Assembly (NCBI GenBank): GCA_024364735.1
Contig: JAGFNQ010005390.1
Coordinates: 62,001 to 126,000 of the forward strand
Reading direction: 5' to 3'
Source of the DNA: Boesenbergia rotunda
Taxonomy: Eukaryota > Streptophyta > Magnoliopsida > Zingiberales > Zingiberaceae
Length of the DNA stretch: 64,000 nucleotides
How positions within the stretch are numbered: position 1 is the stretch's first letter; each line of letters begins with the position of its first letter. The position numbers and the translations under genes are program-made. Below are positions 11,584 through 22,874 of the stretch, piece after piece. Below the pieces are notes generated by a model. That model saw nothing but the letters and a program-made list of their open reading frames with translations, ran no database searches and was not told the DNA's origin.

Positions 11584-11928
11584 TGTAAAATACAACAATT
11601 AAATTCTAAGATTTAAATTAGTAAATAACCTTGAAGAATATTTGGGGAATTTTAAAGATTTTTTTGGAATTTTCTGGAGTCATTTTAGAATTCATGGAGA
11701 TAAAATGGGATAGAAACTTGACATATTTATCTATCCTAATTAAAAGGGAGAATGGTTATTTAAATAATTCACTTCTCTTTTATTATTAAATTCCAATTCC
11801 TAACCTAAGGTCTAGACTCCCCTCTTCCTCCCCCTTGCATCATGTTGATTCCCTTCCCCCGATTTCAATCTCTCTCTCTTCTCCATTCGAGCGACGCCAA
11901 CCTACCCTCTCCATCGCTACCTACCCTT
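11584..11928. mobile_element. Left part of an older LTR-like sequence interrupted by the Copia
   Basis: AT-rich sequence passes into a pyrimidine-rich stretch (CTCCCCTCTTCCTCCCCCTT near 11,817) of the kind found in leaders and U5 regions of plant Ty3/Gypsy LTRs. It is continuous across the Copia target duplication with 18,943 onward (TACCCTT and CCCTTCTCTTCCTTGC). It may start at TGTAAAATAC (11,584). Neither a matching end nor a target duplication was found, so the family is an inference. Confidence 0.35.
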
Positions 11929-12462
11929 TGTTGGATATTATTATTATTATCTCTATTTGGTGGGCTTATTTGTAAGTTGCACAAGTAAATACAATCTGAG
12001 CCCTTAAAGTGATCTAACTTATGTTTATTGGGTTTCGGATTATTAGATGCGGGTTCAATGTATAGAACCCTTTAGACCAATCTGTTATTATCTATGGGCT
12101 GATAATAGATTGGATTGCTATATAAAGGAGAGATCCCCAAGGGTTAAGGTGATTTTATGACCTAGTTTCTTGTTCCCCATTGACAAGAAACTTTACGGGG
12201 CCGTCAAACCTAAGCTTGTTGGAAGATCCTCCTTCTTCCTTCCGCTACATCTTCTTCCACAGGGATCAATCCGAAGACTCTACGACAAGGACGATGGCTC
12301 TTCAATCAGGTTCCATGTCATTCAGTTTATATTATTTTATTCTTGTCATGCCATAATTCGAAGAAACAATAGATCTATTATTATATGTCTTGTCTTTTCT
12401 CCTTAGAATTCTTATTTTATTTTTAAAATTCATGCGGTTAGGAGAAAACCCAAGTTCTATCA
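11929..12462 (+). repeat. 5' LTR of the Copia
   Basis: Starts TGTTGGATATTATTATTATT and ends AAGTTCTATCA. It contains a TATA-like TATATAAAGGAGAG near 12,119. It matches the 3' LTR at 18,409-18,942 in length and nearly all positions. Confidence 0.95.
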
Positions 12463-12464
12463 AT

Positions 12465-12476
12465 TGGTATCAGAGC
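12465..12476 (+). other. Primer binding site for initiator Met tRNA
   Basis: TGGTATCAGAGC begins two bases after the 5' LTR. It is complementary to the 3' end of plant initiator methionine tRNA, the usual Copia primer. Confidence 0.92.
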
Positions 12477-13755
12477 CTTGGCTTTGTTTCTTCGTTTTTA
12501 TGGCGATAAAGTTTAAGTTTTTTTCGTCGATTTATTGTATGTACGCTATATTAAGTTTTCCTAGTATAATACAATTTTTATAGTCGAAAATTATGTAAAA
12601 GAAAAATTCTAAGATAGACTTGGTCAAATTATGATGGTTTAATCGATTGACTTGGTCAATCAATCGATTAGCAAGTCTAAAATTATGAACAGAATAAATT
12701 TAATTTAATTGATTGTACAAATTTATTTTAATCGATTATCATCTTAAATTTGTGATAAGATGAATTAGGAATTATATCGATTACAATTTTTTTAATTTTT
12801 GTACAATGGATGAAAAGTTCTTTCATAGGAAACAATTTTTTTTCTTTCGCGTTAAAAGAAAAAAAAACTGTTTCAAAGAATGAATTAAAAAAAATGTTCG
12901 GAAACAGTAATTAAAAAAAACCTAACTATTTCTGAATTATATATATATATAATACATTATATATATATATATATATATATTTTTAATGCATAATGATAAA
13001 GAGATTAAATAATATTCTTTTAATATTATTTAATTATAGAACCATAAAGAAATTTTAATTTTTAAAGGAGGGTTCTATATATCATTATATAATATAGTAG
13101 ACTTTTAAATTGATTGCGATAATTAATTGGGTAAACTAATTAATTATTATATGGTATCAATCGATTTATAAATCTACTTTTAGAATTATTAAGGTTGATA
13201 AAGAAATTATCTGTTCGGTTAAAATATCTAGAATTTTTTTGAGTCTATCTATACAATGTGCTACTAAGTTGAAGTATTGTATCGGCCCAAAGGAAAGCAC
13301 CTTAGGTAGATTTAGTGTATTTTGTATTGATAGACGTATATCTATGCTAAGAGTAATCGGCCCAAAGGAAGGTTGCTTTTATGCCAGATATATGTTCAAG
13401 ATAGTTTACAATTATTGAACATAATTTATTTTGTTCTGATCATGCACAAAATATGTCGGCCCAAAGAAAGACATATTGTGTGGCAGATTAAAGTTGTTGT
13501 AAGCTATGGACCAAAATATAACTCATATAAAGTTTTATATTATGCACACAATGGGTCGGCCCAAAGGAAGGCACATTGTGTGGCCAATTAAACGTTGAGT
13601 TATATCAGAGAGTACCGCTAACAAATTATATTTTAATCTACACTAAAATATAATGTTGTATTTGGTATCTCATAAGGAGCTCATTTAATATGCATTTAAA
13701 ATTTTATTTATTTGCATAATTTTATTATATATATGGTCTTGGCTTTAGTTAAATC
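12477..13755 (+). other. Copia leader with AT-rich tracts and a four-times repeated motif
   Basis: The leader is AT-rich with a TA dinucleotide run around 12,940-12,980. The motif TCGGCCCAAAGGAAGG recurs with small changes at 13,282, 13,357, 13,456 and 13,556. The last two copies are followed by CACATTGTGTGG or a close variant, itself partly palindromic. No coding frame of note precedes gag. Confidence 0.6.
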
Positions 13756-15480
13756 GTGAGCTTAAATTATTTTTTTATTTCAGTGCAATTTGTAACTGTC
13801 AACATTAATAACATCCCAACATTAACTGGTTCGAATTTTGCTGAATGGAAAAAATACGTGATCGTAGTCTTAGGCTGCATGGACTTAGACTATGCATTAA
13901 GGAATGATCGTCTCGCACCTTTGACCAGTGCTAGCACTATAGAGCAGAGGGCTGAATTTCAGCTGTGGGAGAGATCAAATCGCATGAGTCTAAGCATCAT
14001 GAAGCTTTCCATACCGGCACAAATAAAGGGCTCAATAACAGAGAGTGAAGATGCTAGGAGTTTCCTTAACCAACTGGCAGACCGATTTACCTCAAATGAA
14101 AAGGTCGAGACTACCACACTTCTTACGAAGTTGGTAACCATGCGGTATAGTGGTAAAGGAAACATAAGGGAGTACATTATGGAGATGTCCAATATAGCGA
14201 CAAGTCTAAAAGCACTAAAACTCGATATGCCTGAGAGTATGTTAGTGCATTTCGTCTTGATGTCTCTGCCTGCACGGTTCACTCCTTTTAAGATATCGTA
14301 TAATACTCAAAAGGAAAAGTGGACATTGAATGAGCTTATTGCTCAATGCGTGCAAGAGGAGGGGAGACTGAAGATTGAGACATCTGAAAGTGCTCACTTA
14401 GCATCTGGTTCTCAAAATGCGAGCAAGAAGCGAAAGAGGATCAATAACAAAGGTAAGGGAAAGCAAACTGCAGATTCTGGAGACAATGACCATAAGGAGC
14501 GAAAGAAGCAGGATAAGGAATCCACTTATTACTTTTGCAAGAAGAAAGGTCACATGAAGAAAGACTGCCTCAAGTACGCCAACTGGTGTGTAAAGAAGGG
14601 TAAACTTCTCAACTTTATTAGTTCAAAAGTCAATTTAGCTATTGTACCCATTGACACTTGGTGGATAGATACTGGTGCTACTACTCACATAAGTGTCACT
14701 ATGCAGGGTTGTCTCAGGAGCCGACTTCCACTTGATGGTGAAAGATACATCTATATGGGGAATGAAAAAAAGGCTGCAGTAGAGGCTATTGGTGTTTTTA
14801 GGCTTTATTTAGGAACTGATGTTTATTTGGATTTGGAGAATACATTCATTGTACCGTCTTTCAGACGAAACTTAATTTCAATTTCTTGTTTGGACAAATC
14901 AGGTTATTCTTGTTCATTTGGAAATGAAATGTTTAGTATTTTCTATAATTCAATTTTGATTGGGAATGGTTCCTTGGTTGATAAGCTTTATAAATTAAAC
15001 ACCTTTACTCCTACGACTGACAACGTGATAATGCATAGTGTAGGTACGAAACGTAAATTGACCAACGAGAATTCTTCTATGTTGTGGCATAGGCGTTTAG
15101 GACATATATCCAAACAACGCCTAGAAAGGTTAATGTCACATGAAATTCTTGATTCCCTTGACATGTCAGACTTTGATGTCTGCATAGAGTGTGTTAAGGG
15201 GAAGACAACTAACAAAAGGAACAAAGGGGCTAGCCGTTGTAGTGACGTTTTGGAGCTAATACATACGGACATTTGTGGACCATCCCTAAGGCATCTTGGA
15301 ATGGACACATATTTTATTAGCTTCATAGACGACTATTCTAGATTTGGCTATTTGTACCTTATTCATGAGAAGTCGCAATCTTTGGACATGTTCAAAATTT
15401 TTAAAGCCGAAGTTGAACTTCAACTAGGTAAGAAAATTAAAGTCGTCCGATCCGACCGTGGAGGAGAATATTACGGTTGA
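13756..15480 (+). pseudogene. Copia gag, protease and first part of integrase
   Basis: An open frame of 574 codons. Residues 1-220 are a Copia gag of the UBN2 type (LTGSNFAEWKK, DARSFLNQLADRF). A CCHC zinc knuckle follows at residues 258-271, but its first cysteine is Tyr (YYFCKKKGHMKKDC), explained by one G-to-A change. The aspartic protease motif is WWIDTGATTH with Asp305. The pre-integrase zinc-binding motif starts at Trp444 (WHRRLGH). The integrase core begins with HTDICGP and FIDDYSR and reaches RSDRGGEYYG, where a TGA at 15,478 stops it; related elements have an Arg codon in this place. The initiator may lie slightly downstream of 13,756. Confidence 0.9.
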
Positions 15481-17855
15481 TATGATGGATCAGGTGAACA
15501 ACGTCCAGGACCTTTTGCAAATTACCTTGCTGAGTGTGGGATTGTGCCTCAGTATACCATGCCTGGTACACCCAGTCAGAATGATGTAGCAAAGACATGG
15601 TGAGAAGTATGATGGCTTTCACTTCTCTACCGGAGTCTTTGTGGGGTGAGGCACTCAAGACTGCAATTTACCTTCTCAATAGAGTACCTAGTAAAACAGT
15701 AACTAAAACCCCATTCGAGATGTGGACGGGTAGAAAGCCTAGCATTAGGCATTTACATGTCTGGGGTTGTCCAGCTGAGGCTAGGCCTTACAAGCCTAAT
15801 GAAAAGAAACTGGACTCGAAAACTGTTAGCTGCAATTTTGTAGGTTACTCTGAGAGATCAAAGGGGTATAAATTTTATGATCCATCTAATAGATCCTTCT
15901 TCGAAACGAAAAACGCCAAGTTTATTGAGGACAGTGGGAGCGATAAAATCAGGGAAGTATCTTTTGAAGAAAGCGTTGTGAATCCTCTTATGGTCACTAC
16001 TAGTGCAATCAGTAGTGGTATGGTTACCATACCACACATTATAGATATTGCACATCCAGTGAGCGTAGTGAACCAAGATATTCTCATGACATCTCCAATG
16101 CAATTGGAGGAGCCTACCACTGAAATTGAAGTATTGCCTCATATTGATGAATAAGTACCTCAACCACCTCAAACACAAGTGCCCTTAAGGCGATCCACAA
16201 GGGAACGGAGAAGCACGAATTCTCGTGATTATGTTTATCTCCAAGAGCATGAGTTTGATATAGGGTTGGAAAGTGATCCTACATCTTTCCAAGAAGTCAA
16301 ACAATGCTCTAACCCTGAAAGGTGGATTAACGCCATGCAAGAAGAGTTGAAGTCTATGGCAGACAATGACGTTTGGGAACTTGTCGAATTGCCTGAAGGT
16401 TCGAAACCCGTTGGTTGTAAATGGATATTTAAAACCAAATGAGATTCGAAGGGCAATATCGAAAGGTATAAGGCTCGTCTTGTTACCAAGGGATTCACTC
16501 AAAAGGAAAACATTGATTATAAGGAGACTTTCTCACCTGTGTCGACGAAAGACTCCCTTAGGGTAATCATGTCACTTGTAGCTCATTTTGATTTGGAGCT
16601 ACATCAAATGGACATAAAGACTGCATTCCTCAATGAAGACATAGAGGAGTCTATATATATGGTGCAACCGGAGAACTTTGAGTCCTCAGACTCAAAGCAC
16701 CTAGTATGTAGATTAAAGAAGTCCATTTATGGTTTAAAGCAGGCATCCCGTCAATGGTATCGGAAATTTGATCAAGTGGTTATCTCATTTGGATTTAGAG
16801 AGAACCCCGTTGATCAGTGCATATAAGTCAAGTTCAGTGGGAGCAAGTTTGTTATACTTGTTTTGTACGTGGATGATATATTGCTTGCGAGCAATAATAA
16901 GGGTCTATTGCATGAAACCAAGTCATTTCTATCTGGTAAATTTGAAATGAAAGATCTTGGTGAAGCATCTTTTGTTCTAGGCATTCAGATCTGTCGTGAT
17001 CGATCAAGAGGCATTCTTGGACTTTCACAACAAGCTTATATTGATAAGGTGCTTATAAGGTATGGCATGTAGAACTATACACCTGGTGACACACCTGTGT
17101 CAAGAGGTGTCAAGTTCAGTTTGCAGCAGTGTCCATGACTTGAACTTGAAATAAAGGAGATGGAACAATTCCCATATGCATCAGTAGTGGGAAGTCTCAT
17201 GTATGCACAAGTTTGCACTCGACCAAATATAGCATTTGTAGTTGGGATGTTTGGCAGATATGTTAATAACCCAGGACCAGCGCACTGGAAAGCAATTAAA
17301 AGAGTGATGCGGTATTTGCAGAAAACTAAAAGACACATGCTTACATATCGGAGGTCAGATCATCTAGAGGTGATTGGTTATTCAGACTCCGATTTTACTG
17401 GATGCTTAGATAGCAGGAGGTCCACTTCAGGCTGTATCTTCATGCTTGCTGGAGGGGCTATATCTTGGAAGAGCGTCAAGCAGACGCTAGTAGCTACTTC
17501 TACTATGGAGGCAGAATTGGTAGCATACTATGAACCATCCAATCACGGGATTTGGCTGCGGAACTTCATCACAGCATTGTATATCGTTGATGGCATTGAC
17601 AGGCCACTGAGGATCTACTGTGATAATAAAGCTGCAGAACTTTATGCCAAGAACAACCGCAGTTCGTCGAAGTCCAAGCACATCGACATTAAGTTTCTAG
17701 CGGTTAAAGAGAGAGTTCAGAGTCGTCAGATCATGGTAGAGCACATCAGCACAGATTCCATGTTGGCCGATCCACTTACCAAAGGCTTGGTGCCCAAGGT
17801 GTTTCATGCGCTTGTTGTGGATATGGGAGTTCTTATGGAAGAAGAACTCATCTAG
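15481..17855 (+). pseudogene. Copia integrase end, reverse transcriptase and RNase H, with stops and a deletion
   Basis: After the TGA the frame continues to 15,590, where NDVAK runs into a stop. Relatives have about eight more residues here, including the catalytic Glu of AERRNR, so a short deletion removed the third acidic residue of the integrase DDE triad and shifted the frame. From 15,597 one frame runs to 17,855 and is broken by TAA 16,152, TGA 16,440, TAA 16,824, TAG 17,070 and TGA 17,136. Recognisable parts are the integrase C-terminus (HLHVWGCPAEARPY), RT (CKWIFKTK, HQMDIKTAFLNEDIEE, YGLKQASRQWY, the active site YVDD at 16,866-16,877) and RNase H (YSDSDFTGC, TMEAELVAYYE, IYCDNKAA, DPLTKGL). 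The RNase H acidic residues are intact. Confidence 0.93.
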
Positions 17856-18397
17856 TGGGAGTCTGTATTTATTTTATTGCTCTATGTTAATAAAGACAAA
17901 CATTTTTTATTTTGATTATTGTACGTACCTAAAGTTCAAAAATAATGATGGGAATTCATATGTTTGTTTGACGCTCTGAATACGATATCATGATTTACTA
18001 CTGCTGTTTAGCATTTGGTGTTTGTAAATATGATACAGATTCCTTTTGGAATCATAAAGTTTGGATCATGATTTGCTGTTGTAGTTTAGCATAAGGTGTT
18101 TGCAAATATGATCAGACTCTTTTGAGTCGCTTTGGACCAGTTGAAAATTGACATGTACTGATCACATTTCATGTAATTTCAACTCTATACATCCGCATCT
18201 TGATCTATGTCGTTAATGACATTAGTATTGTGATTACTGTTGGGGCTTGTTACGATCATATACAGTAGCTATGACCTCTTTATTCCTATACCAATGAAGT
18301 TAATGGACCAGATTGTTTAAAGGGGTATCTTGTACCCATAAAGTTTGATATCAACTAAAGTTTTGCTTGTATTTACTATACAACTCACATATAGCCC

Positions 18398-18408
18398 AAG
18401 TGGGAGAT
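18398..18408 (+). other. Polypurine tract of the Copia
   Basis: AAGTGGGAGAT lies directly before the 3' LTR, the expected place and composition for the plus-strand primer. Confidence 0.85.
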
Positions 18409-18942
18409 TGTTGGATATTATTATTATTATCTCTATTAGGTGGGCTTATTTGTAAGTTGCACAAGTAAATACAATCTGAGCCCTTAAAGTGATCTAACTT
18501 ATGTTTATTGGGTTTCGGATTATTGGATGCGGGTTCAATGTATAGAACCCTTTAGACCAATCTGTTATTATCTATGGGCTGATAATAGATTGGATTGCTA
18601 TATAAAGGAGAGGTCCCCAAGGGTTTAGGTGATTTTATGACCTAGTTTCTTGTTCCCCATTGACAAGAAACATTACGGCGCCGTCAAACCTAAGCCTGTT
18701 GGAAGATCCTCCTTCTTCCTTCCGCTACATCTTCTTCCACAGGGATCAAGCCGAAGACGCTACGACAAGGACGATGGCTCTTCAATCAGGTTCCTGGTCA
18801 TTCAGTTTATGTTATTTTATTCTTGTCATGCCATAATTCGAAGAAACAATAGATCTATTATTATATGTCTTGTCTTTTCTTCTTAGAATTCTTATTTTAT
18901 TTTTAGAATTCATGCGGTTAGGAGAAAACCCAAGTTCTATCA
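18409..18942 (+). repeat. 3' LTR of the Copia
   Basis: 534 bp, starting TGTTGGATATT and ending TTCTATCA, followed at once by the target duplicate CCCTT. Confidence 0.95.
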
Positions 18943-18947
18943 CCCTT

Positions 18948-20100
18948 CTCTTCCTTGCATCACTGACCACCAACCTAGATGGTCGACGCCGATGATCGTG
19001 AGGTGTAGGTCGTCGCCAATGTGTTGTTTCTTCCCCGACTACCGTTGATGCTATCACAACCGACTGCCTCTCCCGATTCGGATCTCCCTGTGTCGAACCG
19101 GCCATCACTAGATCTCGCCGCCAGCCACAGTGAGGGCCATCACTCGTTGGCCCTCTCTAATCGCAAGCGAGTAGGGACATTTTCCCCATGCGTTAATCGC
19201 CCTTGGTGTCATTGTATCTAATCCAGAGCCCTCTCCCTTCTTCATGCCCCAGCTCCTGATCCAACCACACCATCTCTCCTCTGCTCCACCCACCACTGCT
19301 CTATGGCCACCACAGCTAGCAGTCGGCCATCGCCGACCGCCGTGAGTCTTTGCCGGAGATGAAGGAGAAGAAGGGTAACGGATTGCTTAACCTAAGCTTT
19401 GTTGACTTATCGTAGTTCAGATTAGAAGTTGGAATTCGAATGGGATGTGTTGAGTTTGGTAAATCTTGATTAGGTTGGCTAATTAATCAAATTAATTTTG
19501 AATTAATGTTGATTAAGGGATGTAATTGATAATTGGAGTTCTATGATATATGAGTTGATTAATAGATTAAGTAAGAGGTTAATTAACCCATTTATTAATT
19601 AATTGTAGGTTGTTTAATAGTTGATACTTAATCAATTGGGAAAATATGATAATGGATTAAACACTAGTTTGACTAATTTTTAGATTCCATCCTTGATTAG
19701 GAATATATTTTCTTTGACGGTTGACCTCTTCAACCACCCTTCTCAGTTTGGTCTAGTTACTCATAGGGGTCAACTTCAGCATTTTGCTAACCTGAATACC
19801 CTAATTGAGTCTTATATATCTTAGCTAGACTTGAAAGAATCCTACTCCTCAAGCTCTCAACTCTAAGCTCTTCCTGCTCTTCCCTTTGGGTACTATGAGC
19901 TTCCCAATCTCTTTGAGCTCTTCCCTTTGAGCTCTCCGAGCTCCCCAAACTTTCTACTCTGACCTCCCCGAGCTTTCCCCTCAAAATTCAATTGGATAGA
20001 GGTCTTCTCACGCCGGCCACTATGCTTTTGCAGTTGTTGGCTACAAGGAGTCATAGTCTTCAATCATTATTTTAATAGATAATAACAAAGCCGAACTGTG
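18948..20100. mobile_element. Right part of the older LTR-like sequence
   Basis: Continues the sequence interrupted by the Copia. 18,950-19,380 is GC-rich and open on both strands, then AT-rich DNA follows (ATTAATTAATTGTAGG near 19,595), then a pyrimidine-rich low-complexity block at 19,840-19,985 with repeated GAGCTCTTCCCTTTG. This layout resembles a plant Ty3/Gypsy LTR and leader. No gene is supported. Confidence 0.35.
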
Positions 20101-20715
20101 TTCAATGTGCATGATTATTTTATTATGATAAATAATTATAAAGTTTAATTTATAAATTAATAATAAATACATTAAATATATCACACCGTGAAATTAGATC
20201 ACACAAGCTGAAGTCAACCATCGGACGGTGTCGCATGCGATAGCCATGGCATGAATTAGTGCGATTAGGTCGCACAAACAGTCATCGTCGCACGATTAGG
20301 ATACAACTAATATCGTGTGTTACAGGACGAGAAAGAAAGTCACGAAGAAGATTAAGATTACCTCTTATTTGATGGATCAATGCCTAGTATCGTGTTTTTG
20401 CAAGACGAAGAAGAAAATTAGGATTATCGCATGTTCGGTGGATCTGTGTTTTGGTGGAAAGAACGTTAGAGGAAAAATCGCATGCAAAGAAAAGTCATGT
20501 GTACTAATGGTGCGTGCCTTCAAGTCGTGAGATTAAGGTTTACTTGGTTCGTACCTTTTACTTTTTTGGGTATACTTAAAAAAAATGAGCCCCTAGGAAG
20601 GCTAGGCCCTGAAGCGATTGCTTACCTCACCTTATGGACAGTACGACCCTCGATAATAATAGCATAGCAGTTGACATTAACGGAAGCAATTAGAATGAAT
20701 AGTTTTGGTACTGGA
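20101..20715. other. Unassigned intergenic DNA
   Basis: Short open frames such as 20,315-20,530 lack recognisable motifs, and their composition does not differ from the flanks. GTGCGATTAGGTCGCAC near 20,258 is a small palindrome. Nothing more can be supported. Confidence 0.4.
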
Positions 20716-21690
20716 AGCATCAGATCAAATCTAATTTTGATAATGACAAATGGTTTAAAGTTAAGTATTGTTTTGGATCTGACATGTTAGACTAAGTGTG
20801 CAGGAAAGTCCTAATTTACCTAGGCATGAAATCTTGACCTACAGGGTTGAGCACGGAGTCCTAGTCGTGGACTGAGCATGAAGTCCTAGCTGAGGGTCGA
20901 GCACAAAGATCTAGTTTGAGGAATTGGGCATAAAGTCATAGTCGAGGGTCGAGCACCAAAGTCTTGATCCGAAAGATCGAGCAGAAGTCTTAGCCGAGCG
21001 AAGTCAACGGACAGAAGTAGGGACGAGTCGAGGTATGGACATCTCGAGATCTGGAAGCTTCGGAGGCCGAGTAAAAGTCCAACTAGAGGTGTCGGTTGGC
21101 AAAAAGTAACTTCTCCAGAGTGGAGTAGGTGAGGGTGTGTTCCCCGGAAAAGGAAACAGTAGGCGTTGGTCTGACTTAAGATTTAATTTGAAATCCAAAG
21201 TCAGGATTAGACAGCTTCGACTGTCGTATATGCATTCATTTCATATATCTTACATATATTATTTGTGTTTTGTACTAACCCTGTGTTGCAACCAAAGAAA
21301 ATGCAGCTGGTCGCATTGTGGCTGCATTGTGTTTCACATCATTTGCGCTCAAGTGTGCTGCTCTGAAGTAATCTAGAAACGTCGAACTGCTACTCTGACA
21401 ATGTCCCACTATTTCAGTTTCAAGTTGTTGGTATATTTTACTATTTTGATTTGTACTCAGAATTGTATATTTGTAACATCCTTTTGCAAACTTATCTAAC
21501 GTAAACGGTCAAGGACCGTAGACTTTGGAATAGGAGCCATTACAGACTCTGAACCAAGTAAAAATAAACTTGTAAGCGTTTGTTATGACTTATATTTTTC
21601 ATTTCCGCTGCGTTCACTCTATTTAAATTCGAGAAATTTTTCGAATCGATATTCCTCTCTTCCCCGTCCCCCCCCCCCCCCCCGCCCCAA
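20716..21690. mobile_element. Probable decayed LTR of a large Copia-type element
   Basis: 20,830-21,000 holds a degenerate series of GTCGAGCAC...AAGTC(C/T)TAG units. It is followed by GTGTTCCCCGG and GGTCTGACTTAAG, a TTGCAACC segment and CCGCTGCG near 21,605. This order reminds me of SIRE-like Copia LTRs of monocots, recalled rather than searched. The right end carries a 16-base C run at 21,668-21,683. Boundaries and target duplication are not established. Confidence 0.35.
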
Positions 21691-21961
21691 TCAATCTCAC
21701 CGATCCCACAAATAATCCTTGAGCTAAGATTAATAACTTGATAAATGAGATTAATGATGGCAGCTGGAATTAATGACTAAACAATTGAATGATTCATTTT
21801 TCTCTCGATAATCTTGGTCTTTAGCTCCATGGATTTTTTTTTTGTTTTTTTTCAACCTATAACTATAAATACCAAGATCTATTCGTATAGTGTATGTTAG
21901 ACTTTTACTAGATGGCTCTATCTATCTTTATGCTCTTTTGTCCACCTTTTGGCGGCAATTC
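21691..21961. other. Short intergenic stretch
   Basis: No coding frame or clear repeat; a T-rich run lies near 21,833-21,852. Confidence 0.4.
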
Positions 21962-22570
21962 TGGTTGGGTTGTCCCGGCACAAAACAATAAAAACGCAGT
22001 AGAAACAAGAACCCATGAGCGATCCATGCGAAAGAAAACTCGTACAAAACTATCTATCTAATAGATTTATCTACTGTTTATACCTTTGAAGCGTGCCCTT
22101 CGGTTATCCCGCTCGTACAAGATGCGTCGGATCTCTTGCACGTTCAAGCGTTCGTGCCTCTATTCGTATCCACACGGACACAATCTCTCAACTTCGGGAG
22201 AGCTACCTTAGTTGTGCTAGCAACTTGAGGTAGCTCGCAGAACACCAAGAACCTTACAATAAGGTTTCGGCCAAAAGGGAGGAGAGGAAGAAGAGAGGAA
22301 GGGAAGGGGAAAAGCTAAGGCAAGAAGAAGAAGACTTCATCAAAAGTCACAAGTCCCTCTTTTATAATCATACCATGAATATGAAGAGGTTTGTGTCTCT
22401 TTAGCTTCCCAATAAAGAGCACATCTTTTTATGTGGCTCTTTATCATTTCTCATGCAAGAAAAGAATCTTTTCATCCAATGAAGAGAGACTTTTCTCTTT
22501 CCTTCATGCAACTCCGACCGGGCCTCTCGGGCTTCCGACTCGGTCTCCCGACCAAGTCTCCCGAGTGGCG

Positions 22571-22730
22571 AGCTTCCGACCCAGTCTGCTGAGTGTCGAC
22601 TTGGTCCGTCGAGCTCCGACTCGGTCCGCCGAGCTCCGACTCGGTCCGCCGAGCTCCGACTCGGTCCGCCCAGCTCCGACTCGGCCCGTCGAGATCCGAC
22701 TCGGCCCGCCGAGATCCGACTCGGTCTCTC
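22571..22730. repeat. 20-bp tandem repeat, about 8 copies
   Basis: Eight consecutive units of GAGCTCCGACTCGGTCCGCC or variants in exact 20-bp register. The first two units are the most diverged. The arginine- and proline-rich translations on both strands come from the repeat and are not annotated as protein. Confidence 0.88.
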
Positions 22731-22762
22731 TCGAGTTCCCAACTCGAGTCCTCCGAACTGAC

Positions 22763-22874
22763 CTCCCGAGTTCCCAACTCGGGCTCAGGTCTCCCGAGTT
22801 CCCAACTCGGGCTCAGGTCTCCCGAGTTCCCAACTCGGGCTCAGATCTCCCGAGTTCCCAACTCGGGCTCAGAT
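22763..22874. repeat. 28-bp palindromic tandem repeat, 4 copies
   Basis: Four units in exact 28-bp register. Each contains the palindrome CCCGAGTT-C-CCAACTCGGG in part (CCGAGTT/AACTCGG) followed by CTCAGGT or CTCAGAT. It can form four stem-loops in a row. Confidence 0.88.

Larger units (their letters stand above)
11929..18942 (+). mobile_element. Ty1/Copia LTR retrotransposon, structurally complete, coding region inactivated
   Basis: A 7,014-bp element bounded by two 534-bp LTRs (TG...CA) and an exact 5-bp target duplication CCCTT (11,924-11,928 and 18,943-18,947). The order LTR, primer site, gag, protease, integrase, RT, RNase H, polypurine tract, LTR is that of Copia. The LTRs differ at about 14 positions by eye (about 2.6 percent), so insertion is recent on an evolutionary scale; a commonly used grass rate gives near one million years, which is only a rough guide. 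The pol region has one frameshifting deletion and several in-frame stops, so the copy cannot supply its own proteins. It lies inside an older LTR-like sequence. Confidence 0.95.

Noticed and set aside
21668..21683. C16 run as a functional i-motif or quadruplex site
   Set aside because: A single homopolymer at the edge of a decayed LTR is more simply explained by slippage.
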